Part shown: piece by piece, positions 1-8,360 of the stretch | How the letters are laid out: each line of letters begins with the position of its first letter | Numbering within the stretch: the stretch's first letter is position 1 | Source: an uncultured Flammeovirgaceae bacterium | GTDB lineage: Bacteria; Bacteroidota; Bacteroidia; Cytophagales; Cyclobacteriaceae | Assembly (NCBI GenBank): GCA_937883755.1 | Contig: CAKZYA010000005.1 | Coordinates: 171,211-235,210, forward strand | Length of the DNA: 64,000 nt | Direction of reading: 5' to 3' | Notes under the pieces: model-generated | The model's input: the letters and a program-made list of their open reading frames with translations, nothing else | Databases searched by the model: none | What the model was told of the DNA's origin: nothing | Translations under genes and position numbers: made by a program

Positions 1-1502
1 GAGCACTAGCCATTGAAACTGAGCAAGAGAACTTTCCAAAAGTAGCAAAGATCAACTACGCGATTGGGACACTATTCAGTGCTCAGGATCGCTGGAAAGA
101 AGCCGAAAAATACTATCTAGAAGCACTAGAGATAGCCGAACGTATAAAATACTACGAAATCGTTGGGGCGTCGCTCAATATATTAGCGGTTCATAATAAA
201 CGGCAGCAGAACTACCACAAGGCAGAAGAGTACTATCAACGGGCTTTACAAATCGCGCAACAGATTGGTAACCCGAACTTCGTGGCGATTGCTTGGAATA
301 ACCTAGGGTCTTTGTCCATTGCTGAGGGAGATTTAGAGAAAGCAGAGGCCTATCTGCAAAAATCGCTATCGTTGGCTGACTCTGCCAATATAATGCAGCG
401 AATTATCCTGGGACCTTTACTAAATCTGGGCGATGTGGCGTTTCAACAGCAACACTACGCTCAAGCGCAGTCATACTACGTAAAGACCCTGACACTGGCC
501 AAGACAATTAATCGGAAAGAGAGTATAATTGAGGCTAGTCAGAGACTCACGGGTTTATGTGAAGCCCAGGGAGATTTTGAGCAGGCACTAGCAATGCAAC
601 GGCAGTATGCTGCTCTGAAAGATGGCCTGCAAAATGAAACTAACCAGCAGCATCTGAACCAATTGGAGATAAAATACCAAACGCTACAAAAGACGCAGGA
701 GATAGCCCAACTAACCGAGGCAGCCAAGATCAAGAATTTACAGACAAGTCGGCAAGCGGCACTAATTGTTATCCTGGCTCTCTCCCTAGCTTTAGTAGGT
801 GGAGCTGCTTTTTGGCAGCGACGTCAGGCCTCTTTAAACCAGAAATTGGCAGTTTTACAGGCAAGGCAAGATGAGCGGGACGTAGTAAGTCGTAAGATTG
901 CGATGGACTTTCATGATGAATTGAGCAACGAGCTAACTTCTATTGCCTTAATAGCCAGGCACTTAAACAATCAATCTTCTTCAGAAACGAATCAGATCAG
1001 TCAACTTACCCAAAAGATAGAGAAGATTGCAAACAACTTATATCAGGGTACACGAGACTTTATCTGGTTGCTTGATCCTAATCACTCCCGTTTAGATCAG
1101 GTATACACTCATTTAGCTGATTTGGGAGCGGAGTGGTTTCTTTACACCGATACTCAATTTAGTACCACCCAACCCGAAGTAACTCTAAAACAGCCCTTGC
1201 CTTCAGGTTGGGGGCGACATTTATTATTAATCTTTAAAGAAGCTTTGCAAAATACTCGGCAACACGCTCAAGCAACGAGCGTTAGTCTGCAGGCTTGGGC
1301 AGAAAAAAACCAAATGCAGATTGTGCTTAAAGATAACGGAAAGGGGTTTACCACCCCAGACCGTAGAAGTGGGCTCAAACACATGCAACAACGGGCTCAA
1401 AAAATGGGAGCTACTTTGCATATTCACTCAACCCCTAATCAAGGCACTACTGTATCATTATTATGTACTATTCAATCACTAACCACAAAGAATGAACTCT
1501 AA
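1..1502 (+). CDS. TPR sensor histidine kinase, HisKA_3 type (5' partial)
   Basis: The reading frame is open from position 3, so the true start lies outside the window; 282 is an internal GTG. About 230 residues of tetratricopeptide repeats come first, followed by one membrane segment (around 755-820) and a coiled coil. Next is a HisKA_3 box DFHDELSNELTSI whose phospho-accepting His codon is at 912, and a HATPase_c domain with N box EALQNTRQHA, G1 DNGKGF and G2 SGLKHM. The family autophosphorylates on His and passes phosphate to a NarL/LuxR-type regulator. The next gene is exactly that and overlaps this one by 11 bp, so the pair is translationally coupled. The TPR part is presumably the periplasmic sensor. 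The signal is unknown. Confidence 0.92.
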   Translation, partial: ALAIETEQENFPKVAKINYAIGTLFSAQDRWKEAEKYYLEALEIAERIKYYEIVGASLNILAVHNKRQQNYHKAEEYYQRALQIAQQIGNPNFVAIAWNNLGSLSIAEGDLEKAEAYLQKSLSLADSANIMQRIILGPLLNLGDVAFQQQHYAQAQSYYVKTLTLAKTINRKESIIEASQRLTGLCEAQGDFEQALAMQRQYAALKDGLQNETNQQHLNQLEIKYQTLQKTQEIAQLTEAAKIKNLQTSRQAALIVILALSLALVGGAAFWQRRQASLNQKLAVLQARQDERDVVSRKIAMDFHDELSNELTSIALIARHLNNQSSSETNQISQLTQKIEKIANNLYQGTRDFIWLLDPNHSRLDQVYTHLADLGAEWFLYTDTQFSTTQPEVTLKQPLPSGWGRHLLLIFKEALQNTRQHAQATSVSLQAWAEKNQMQIVLKDNGKGFTTPDRRSGLKHMQQRAQKMGATLHIHSTPNQGTTVSLLCTIQSLTTKNEL

Positions 1503-2121
1503 AACCCATAAAGTCATCTTGATAGAAGATCATACCGAAACCTGTAACCAGTATCGTCGCGTAGTTAATGAGTCGCGTGACTTCCAGGTAATTCGTGCCT
1601 ACGCTAGTGGCGAAGATGCTCTTAAAGACTTAGAAAGTATCCGCCCTGATGTAGTTCTTATGGATCTATCCTTACCAGGGATGTCGGGAATTGAGTGTAC
1701 GAAATTGATTCGGCAGAAATTTCCAGAGATTACGATTATAGTGCTTACTGTACACTATCAGCCGGAGCAGGTTTTCAAGGCACTAGAAACTGGTGCAGTG
1801 GGATATATCATAAAAAATGCTGATGATCAACAAATTGTGCGAGCGATAAAAGAAGCATTGCAAGGAGGGGCACCATTGAGTGGGTCTATCGCCCGGATGG
1901 TGGTAACGTCTTTCCGTAGAAACCAAAATACTTCACTTACTGATCGAGAAGTTGAGGTGTTAGAAAAACTGGCCGATGGCAAAACAGCTCCTCACATTGC
2001 GGAAGAACTACATATCCATAAAGAAACCGTACGTACACATATCCGCAACATTTACGATAAATTACACGTCCGAAGCAAAGCAGAAGCTATTCAGAAAGCT
2101 CGCCATACCCGCCTACTGTAA
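1492..2121 (+). CDS. NarL/LuxR-family response regulator
   Basis: This 209-residue protein has a receiver domain (residues 7-120) with acidic pocket IEDH, phospho-acceptor D58 in VVLMDLSLPG, the conserved Thr in VLTVHY and Lys in YIIKNAD. A LuxR-type helix-turn-helix follows (about 145-205; LTDREVEVLEKLADGK, then TVRTHIRNIYDKL). It is the cognate regulator of the overlapping histidine kinase. The DNA target cannot be read from the sequence. The genes downstream begin with their own promoter-like box. Confidence 0.95.
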   Translation: MNSKTHKVILIEDHTETCNQYRRVVNESRDFQVIRAYASGEDALKDLESIRPDVVLMDLSLPGMSGIECTKLIRQKFPEITIIVLTVHYQPEQVFKALETGAVGYIIKNADDQQIVRAIKEALQGGAPLSGSIARMVVTSFRRNQNTSLTDREVEVLEKLADGKTAPHIAEELHIHKETVRTHIRNIYDKLHVRSKAEAIQKARHTRLL

Positions 2122-2216
2122 GATATCTTACAAGCGTACTATTTTCTGGTTTTTTGCTTCCAGGTCAGAGTAAATATACTCCTTCTAAGGTGATAGACGA
2201 TACTACTGTTACCCTC

Positions 2217-2224
2217 TACCTTTG
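2217..2224 (+). promoter_or_regulatory. Bacteroidota -7 box TACCTTTG
   Basis: TACCTTTG matches the Bacteroidota primary-sigma -7 consensus TAnnTTTG exactly. It lies 66 bp upstream of the ATG at 2290. No good TTTG -33 box is visible at 17-23 bp. A transcript starting near 2231 supports using 2290 rather than the in-frame ATG at 2239 as the start of the next gene. Confidence 0.4.
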
Positions 2225-2289
2225 TAATATCCTATTATTTGGAAGGACTTATAGAGTTATTCTTGAACGTAATTAAAAGAGTAATACCC

Positions 2290-4530
2290 ATGAAAAGGAC
2301 GTACAGTAATTTATCGTATGTAAGCGTATTCATCAGCCTAGTGCTACTGAGCCTGGTTGGCTGTGGCGACGATGATAATGATTCGCCTGCCCCCAATGCA
2401 CCTGATGCCACCCCCTTGACTATTCAAGCACTACTACCTGACAGCGGTCGGGTAGCTGATCTAATTAAGATTTCGGGTAGTAGCTTTGGGCAGGATACCG
2501 CTAAAGTACAAGTGGCCTTTAATGATATACAAGCAGCTGCTATTCAATCAGTAAGCGATACCTTGATTCAGGTAGCAGTGCCGCCTGGAGCTACTACGGG
2601 TAAGGTACAACTGATTGTTGATCAAGACACCGTCTACTCCGAGCAAGAGTTTCGCATACTGGCAAGTTCAGACACTACTTCGGTCAGGGTCACGGCATTC
2701 TCTCCGAGGGCTGGAGGTATTGGCGATACTTTGACCATTACTGGAACTGGTTTTGGGGATTCGGTAGCCGATGTTGAAGTGAAGATAGGTGAAGTAGTAG
2801 CTAAGGTAATTGAAGTGAGTGTCACCCAACTGCAAGTGATTGTGCCAGAGAGCGCGAAGACTGATAAGGTTTCAGTGAAGGTGGGTGAACGAGAGGCTAG
2901 TTCGGAAGGAGAGTTTAAGGTGATTGAGTCAATGGTATTGCGGATCACCTCATTGTCTCCCCGTACAGGTTCAGTGGGTGATACGCTAGTGATTGAAGGA
3001 GAGGGGTTCGCAGTAGAGAAAGCTGAGAACGAAGTGAAGTTAGGAGAAGTAATTATGACAGTAATATCAGCTTCTGCGACTAAGTTAAAGGTGATCGTAC
3101 CGGAAGAAGCCAAGACGGGTAAGGTGACCGTAAAAGTCGGTGAGCAAGAAGTAAGTTCAGAGGAAGAGTTTGAGGTGATTGAAGCCATCGTATTGCGGAT
3201 TACTTCGCTTTCGGGCACGGATTTAGTGGAAGGGGATACTCTAGTGATTGAAGGGGAAGGTTTTGGAGAAAACTTAACTGAGATTCAGGTCAAGGTGGGT
3301 GATGAGTTAGTGGAAGTAGTAGAAATGAGCGAGACCAAGCTCATCATTATTATTCCTCAAGGTATTACTTCAGGCCAAGTGAGTATTGAGATTGGCAACC
3401 AGACGGCGACTAGTGAAGAAACGATTACTGTGAGTGAACCCTCCTTACTCATTACCAGGCTAGAGCCTACTAATGGCCATGAAGGTGTTACTGTCGTTAT
3501 TACTGGTGAAGGTTTTGATGGGGATGACGATAAGAACCAGGTAAAATTCAATGGAGTTATTGCTACGATTACGAAGGCAACGCCGACCGAAATCACCGTG
3601 ACAGTACCTCCTGGGGCCTACACCGGGAAAGTAACAGTGATCGTTCGAGGGAAAACAAGCACTTCGGTAGAGGACTTTAAGATTGATTGGGTGAAAAAAG
3701 TAGACTTTCCTTTTAATGGGAATCGTAACAACCAGCACCGAGCTTTCACCATTGGTGAGAAAGGTTATGCTATAGATATGTTTGAACATAAGCTATATGA
3801 GTATGATCCAGTGGCAAATAGTTGGAGTGAAAAAGCTGAGGTGCCTGAATCTGATAACCCGGGGTATTCCCGCCGAGCTGCAGTAGTGATGGTAATTAGT
3901 AATAAAGCCTACGCCGGGTTAGGCTGGAACATTAACTCAACTACCTTCTTCGATTGGTGGGAGTATGATCCAGCCACGGATAAGTGGACTCGAAAAGCTG
4001 ATTGCCCTTTTAATCTAGGAGTGGGTTTTGCTGTCAATGGCAAAGGATACGTGCAGCGCACTGGTACCAAAGAGGTTTACGAGTACGATCCGGTAGCGGA
4101 TACCTGGACACAAAAGCAAGACTTTGGTGGAGGAGAGTTCATTAACTATTGGGGGCACTCAACAGGTTTTGCTGTGCAAGATAAGGGATACCTAGCAGCT
4201 GGTAACGGAGGGTCAGAGTTGTGGCAATACGATCCATCAAGTGATACTTGGACTCAGAAGACAGACTTTCCGGGTGAAGGAAGAAACAATCCAACCAGCT
4301 TTGTAATCAATGATAAAGCTTACGTTGGTATTGGTGGCCAGGCTGACCTTTGGGAGTATGACCCACAGACTGATACTTGGAAGGAGCAACCACCATTGCC
4401 AGAAAATGCCAATAGAAGAAACGCACTCAGCTTTGTAATTAACAGTAGAGCGTACGTAGGTAACGGAGCACGCCCATCAGGAATCAATTCGTTCTTTATA
4501 TATCGAGACCTTTGGGAGTTCACCCCTTGA
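2290..4530 (+). CDS. Surface lipoprotein with five IPT/TIG domains and a Kelch propeller
   Basis: I chose the ATG at 2290 because it gives a clean lipoprotein signal (lipobox LVGC, Cys25). The Asp-rich run GDDDNDS after the Cys resembles the Bacteroidota lipoprotein export signal for surface display. Five IPT/TIG immunoglobulin-like repeats of about 85 residues follow; each carries a GxGF-type core and ends in TGKVxVxV. The last 280 residues hold five to six Kelch-type blades with repeated EYDPxxDxW motifs, expected to form a beta-propeller. No enzyme motif is visible. The role is probably binding of a carbohydrate or protein at the cell surface. It may belong to the regulon of the two-component pair upstream, but this is only suggested by proximity. 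Confidence 0.85.
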   Translation: MKRTYSNLSYVSVFISLVLLSLVGCGDDDNDSPAPNAPDATPLTIQALLPDSGRVADLIKISGSSFGQDTAKVQVAFNDIQAAAIQSVSDTLIQVAVPPGATTGKVQLIVDQDTVYSEQEFRILASSDTTSVRVTAFSPRAGGIGDTLTITGTGFGDSVADVEVKIGEVVAKVIEVSVTQLQVIVPESAKTDKVSVKVGEREASSEGEFKVIESMVLRITSLSPRTGSVGDTLVIEGEGFAVEKAENEVKLGEVIMTVISASATKLKVIVPEEAKTGKVTVKVGEQEVSSEEEFEVIEAIVLRITSLSGTDLVEGDTLVIEGEGFGENLTEIQVKVGDELVEVVEMSETKLIIIIPQGITSGQVSIEIGNQTATSEETITVSEPSLLITRLEPTNGHEGVTVVITGEGFDGDDDKNQVKFNGVIATITKATPTEITVTVPPGAYTGKVTVIVRGKTSTSVEDFKIDWVKKVDFPFNGNRNNQHRAFTIGEKGYAIDMFEHKLYEYDPVANSWSEKAEVPESDNPGYSRRAAVVMVISNKAYAGLGWNINSTTFFDWWEYDPATDKWTRKADCPFNLGVGFAVNGKGYVQRTGTKEVYEYDPVADTWTQKQDFGGGEFINYWGHSTGFAVQDKGYLAAGNGGSELWQYDPSSDTWTQKTDFPGEGRNNPTSFVINDKAYVGIGGQADLWEYDPQTDTWKEQPPLPENANRRNALSFVINSRAYVGNGARPSGINSFFIYRDLWEFTP

Positions 4531-4549
4531 TACAAGTCAAATATGATGG

Positions 4550-4575
4550 ACAAGGCCAGGTTCTATTGGCCTTGT
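4550..4575 (+). terminator. Hairpin after the Kelch gene
   Basis: A perfect 9-bp stem (ACAAGGCCA / TGGCCTTGT) with an 8-nt loop lies 20 bp after the stop codon. No T-run follows it, so termination is plausible but the element is not a textbook intrinsic terminator. Confidence 0.5.
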
Positions 4576-4722
4576 AGTTCGCCTAGGAAGCAGGTTTTTG
4601 GATACCACTGAAATGTGACTTTAAATACCAAAATAGGCTTATCGAAAAAAGAACAGATTTTACTCATTTATGACTTTGCTCACACTCGGGATATCAAAAC
4701 AGAGGGTTGATGATTCGCCTGA

Positions 4723-4742
4723 TTTTAGATAATTATCTAAAA
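4723..4742. promoter_or_regulatory. 20-bp perfect palindrome, possible operator
   Basis: TTTTAGATAA is followed directly by its exact reverse complement, 57 bp before the ATG at 4799. A perfect dyad at this distance is typical of a dimeric repressor or activator site. No regulator can be named. Confidence 0.4.
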
Positions 4743-4798
4743 GCTAATTTCCTGTCAATGAAGGTAGAGCTGCATAAGTAATTAGAAGATAGAAAGCT

Positions 4799-7700
4799 AT
4801 GGAAAATCTATGTAAGCGTGCCAACTACCAAGCAATTGTATCGGGGCTACTGTGGTTTTTAGCATTAAGCGTCAGTACCGAAAATATGGCGCAGAGAATC
4901 CCGGCGGATCCACAAGACAGCCTTTTACTGGTACAATTCCAGCAAGAAATACAGTCTCACAATTGGCCACAAATCTGGAATTTCTCAACTCCTGTGGAGG
5001 AATGGATAGGAGTGAGGCTAGAAAGTGGTTCTGGGAAAGTGAAAACATTAAATTTTAGAGGTGATCAAATCAACTTCCAAACGGATAGCCTTCCAAGCTG
5101 TATCCAGACGTTACATGCACTAGATAAATTAGAAGAACTATCTTTCGTAGCGCTTGGCCTCAAGCACGTCCCCCAAGAAATAGGAGGCTTTTCGCAATTA
5201 ACCAGCTTGGTTCTCAATTATAACCAACTAGAAGGCATTCCAGAGGAAATCAATCAGTTAACAGAATTAAGATTTCTCGCTGTTGGGAGTAATCAGCTGG
5301 TCATATCTCCGGATGTTCATAATCTGAAAAAATTAGAGCAGTACAGTCTGACAGCTAATAGTAACATGAACACGCTACACTCCTCTACTTTTGAACTAAC
5401 AAGTTTAAAAAGATTAGATATCGGCTTTTGTGGCTTTATCCAATTACCAGCAGATATCAGCCGATTGACAAATCTGACAGAACTAATGGTGGGATCTAAT
5501 CAATCATTAGCGTCTTTACCATCTACCATTGGGCAAATTACCTCACTGGCAACACTGGAATTAAGCCATTGTGCACTGACTGAGTTACCCAGCGTTGTAG
5601 GGGACTTACGTAATTTGAGAGATCTATCTATCAGCCACAATCGGTTGACTAATCTTCCGACTAACCTAGAAAACCTCGACAACCTGCTTCAAATCAACTT
5701 TTCAGGAAATCAGCTCATAGCTTTCCCTTCTGTGTTGGTAGCAATGAGCCGACTTCGGTTCATTGATGGAAAAAATAACCAGATGCAAGGAAGCATACCG
5801 GAGCAAATATTTCTGAAAAGAGGATTACGGCTGGACGTAGAAGACAATTGGCTTTCGGGAGAATTACTGGTGAAATCTTGGAGAGTACCAGAGCGATTAT
5901 TTGTAAGCAGAAATCGCTTTACTTTTAAAGACATGCATAAGATGTTTGGCCTTTTTGAGCCTGACCATCCTAACAGACCTACTTTTTTTGAATTTCATCC
6001 TCAAAAACGTATAGGCACTGCCAGAACTTTCAAGCCGAAAGCTGGAGATCACTTCACGTTGTTTATTGACAATTACACACCTTTAACTGGCTGTGAGTTT
6101 GCTTGGTATAGGAAAGCGAATCAAAATTCATTCTCTGGCACCGGGGTTTCCAATCAGCAAGAGTTAGTGATCCCTAGTGTTGATCCTACCCAACATAGTG
6201 GCATCTATTACTGTGAGGTAACGCATCCCAATTTCCCATCTATCAAACTGAGGAGTAATGAAATCAGAGTGATAAGCCTTGACCAACCGCCTTCACTGAC
6301 TGTAAGAAATCAGACCTTCCGGCAAGGTAACGTTCTCGGACTGGATTTCTCTTACCGAGATGATTTTACTCCTAGCGATGAATTGAAGCTTTCCGTTTCT
6401 ACGGAAACAACGCACCTTAAAATTTCTTTTGATACGCAAAGTCGAAGGTATGGCGTCACTCCTAAAGATGACCAATGGCTAGGTACAGACAGTGTTACCA
6501 TCTCGGTGACGGATGAAGCAAATCAAGCTACCACCAAAAAAGTTGCCATCACGGTGATTCCTTCTACCAACCAACCGCCCGTTGTGAGTATTCCTCCTAT
6601 CTACATGAACATCATAAATGATGCACAATTACCTTGCACACCAGGAACGCCTAATTGCAATCTATCTTACATATTTGTAGTTACCACTCCACTGCACCAT
6701 TTTATAGAAGATGATTTGGCTATCAACAGTACATCATTTTATAAAATATTGGAAGCAAATCAGTTGGGTCAGATTAATGGTAATAGTAATGTAACAGTCA
6801 GAATTATTCCCTACAGGAGCAACGTTGCAATGGAGGCTGCAATGTTGGCTAAGCAAGATACTACCATCAATGTTACTTTGGAGGTAACCGATCGAGAAGG
6901 GTTGAAGTCTACGCAGGAAATAACGTTGATTGCCAAGAGTATTTTACCCAATAAATCGCCAGAAATTACTGAAATCCCCATTCAGTCTATTTTACAAGGA
7001 GAAAGGCAATTTCCGACGCTCAATCTAAATAATTATGTCTCTGACGACTATCTTCCTAATGAATTGCTCATCTGGGAAGTACGCAGCAACCTACAAACCA
7101 ACTTAGCAATATCAGTATCAGATAGTCTTGTTCATACCTTCCCTATACACGCCGACAGTGCCTATGTGGAAACTGTCGTTTACGACGTATATGAGAAAGC
7201 AAACTATAATAGATCTAATAATGTATCGGTGGTTTATGAAATAGTAGAGGGCACAGGCCACACAATTTCAGGTACCATTACAGTAGATGATCAACCTTTA
7301 TCCGGAGTGCAACTGACGGGATTCCCTTCATCACCGATCGTCACGGATAATGCAGGGCAGTATACCGCTGAGATACCATCGGGCTGGTCCGGTACGGTGA
7401 CTCCAGTACTAGAAGATTACCGATTTGATCCTGTCAACATCACGCACACCAATGTATCGATGGATCTAGCAGGTAACGATTATAAAGCGTTCCTTGCTGA
7501 AGTAGTAACTTACACGATTGCGGGGATGGTCACAAAAGGGGGACAACCCTTATCGGGTGTGGAATTGCGAGGTTTTCCTTCAGCATCAGTCATCACTAAT
7601 AACGTAGGCCAATATACAGTGGAAGTACCGTCTGGTTGGTCGAGTACGGTGACTCCAGTGCTAGAAGATTATCGGTTTGATCCTGATAGTATCGTATATA

Positions 7701-8284
7701 CGACGGTAGCAATGGATATGACTGGGGATTATGCGGGAACCTTTGATGGGGCAGTGACTTATACAATTTCGGGCACAATAACCATAGGCAATCAACCCTT
7801 GTCAGGAGTACAACTAACAGGTTTCTCCTCGTCATCAGTCATCACCGATAATGCCGGTCAGTACGTGGCTGAGGTGCCTTCCGGTTGGTCGGGTAAGGTA
7901 ACTCCAGTATTGGGAGACTATCGGTTTAATCCAAGAAGCCTATCCTACCAAAACATAGCCAGCGACCAAACCAATCAAAGCTTTAACGCTCGAGTAGTAA
8001 CTGGTATCCATCCTGATGTCAATCATAAGCCTTTGCAAGTATTTCCTAATCCAAGTACCAATGAGGTATATCTCAAGGTGAATCATACTTCGTTCGCAAC
8101 CGGGCAAATCATCATGTTTAGTACCTCAGGCAATCAAATAGAGGTTGTTAACTTAAAAGCTGGATTAGAGACGTATCGTTTACAAAATAAAGAGGGTGTC
8201 CATTACCTTCCTGGGATTTACATCGCTAAGCTCTATCTCGATAAAGAACTCAAGTCAACAGTAAAGGTAATGATTGCAGAATAA
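4799..8284 (+). CDS. Leucine-rich-repeat, Ig-like multidomain protein with T9SS sorting domain
   Basis: This 1161-residue secreted protein begins with a signal peptide (residues 1-31, ending near NMAQ). About ten leucine-rich repeats follow (roughly 85-370; LTELRFLAVGSNQL type). Next come an Ig-like segment (about 395-500; GIYYCEV), cadherin-like or Ig-like segments (about 500-810), and three tandem 83-84-residue carboxypeptidase-regulatory-like modules (about 822-1068). The last 80 residues form a Por-type sorting domain starting at VFPNPS, so export by the type IX system to the cell surface is expected. There are no catalytic motifs. It probably works in adhesion or ligand binding. The gene stands alone and is convergent with the permease array. 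Confidence 0.85.
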   Translation: MENLCKRANYQAIVSGLLWFLALSVSTENMAQRIPADPQDSLLLVQFQQEIQSHNWPQIWNFSTPVEEWIGVRLESGSGKVKTLNFRGDQINFQTDSLPSCIQTLHALDKLEELSFVALGLKHVPQEIGGFSQLTSLVLNYNQLEGIPEEINQLTELRFLAVGSNQLVISPDVHNLKKLEQYSLTANSNMNTLHSSTFELTSLKRLDIGFCGFIQLPADISRLTNLTELMVGSNQSLASLPSTIGQITSLATLELSHCALTELPSVVGDLRNLRDLSISHNRLTNLPTNLENLDNLLQINFSGNQLIAFPSVLVAMSRLRFIDGKNNQMQGSIPEQIFLKRGLRLDVEDNWLSGELLVKSWRVPERLFVSRNRFTFKDMHKMFGLFEPDHPNRPTFFEFHPQKRIGTARTFKPKAGDHFTLFIDNYTPLTGCEFAWYRKANQNSFSGTGVSNQQELVIPSVDPTQHSGIYYCEVTHPNFPSIKLRSNEIRVISLDQPPSLTVRNQTFRQGNVLGLDFSYRDDFTPSDELKLSVSTETTHLKISFDTQSRRYGVTPKDDQWLGTDSVTISVTDEANQATTKKVAITVIPSTNQPPVVSIPPIYMNIINDAQLPCTPGTPNCNLSYIFVVTTPLHHFIEDDLAINSTSFYKILEANQLGQINGNSNVTVRIIPYRSNVAMEAAMLAKQDTTINVTLEVTDREGLKSTQEITLIAKSILPNKSPEITEIPIQSILQGERQFPTLNLNNYVSDDYLPNELLIWEVRSNLQTNLAISVSDSLVHTFPIHADSAYVETVVYDVYEKANYNRSNNVSVVYEIVEGTGHTISGTITVDDQPLSGVQLTGFPSSPIVTDNAGQYTAEIPSGWSGTVTPVLEDYRFDPVNITHTNVSMDLAGNDYKAFLAEVVTYTIAGMVTKGGQPLSGVELRGFPSASVITNNVGQYTVEVPSGWSSTVTPVLEDYRFDPDSIVYTTVAMDMTGDYAGTFDGAVTYTISGTITIGNQPLSGVQLTGFSSSSVITDNAGQYVAEVPSGWSGKVTPVLGDYRFNPRSLSYQNIASDQTNQSFNARVVTGIHPDVNHKPLQVFPNPSTNEVYLKVNHTSFATGQIIMFSTSGNQIEVVNLKAGLETYRLQNKEGVHYLPGIYIAKLYLDKELKSTVKVMIAE
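7262..8002 (+). repeat. Three tandem ~250-bp coding repeats
   Basis: Units begin at 7262, 7514 and 7763 (252, then 249 bp). Each encodes a module with QPLSGVxLxGF, then a Gly-Gln-Tyr turn, then PSGWSxxVTPVLxDYRF. DNA identity between copies is high, which points to internal duplication and a site where copy number could change. Confidence 0.8.
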
Positions 8285-8360
8285 TCGTTTTAATCAATTG
8301 TATACTGCATAGAATGTCATCGTACGGCATCTGTACATTACCAATTACTCGCAGACTGAA

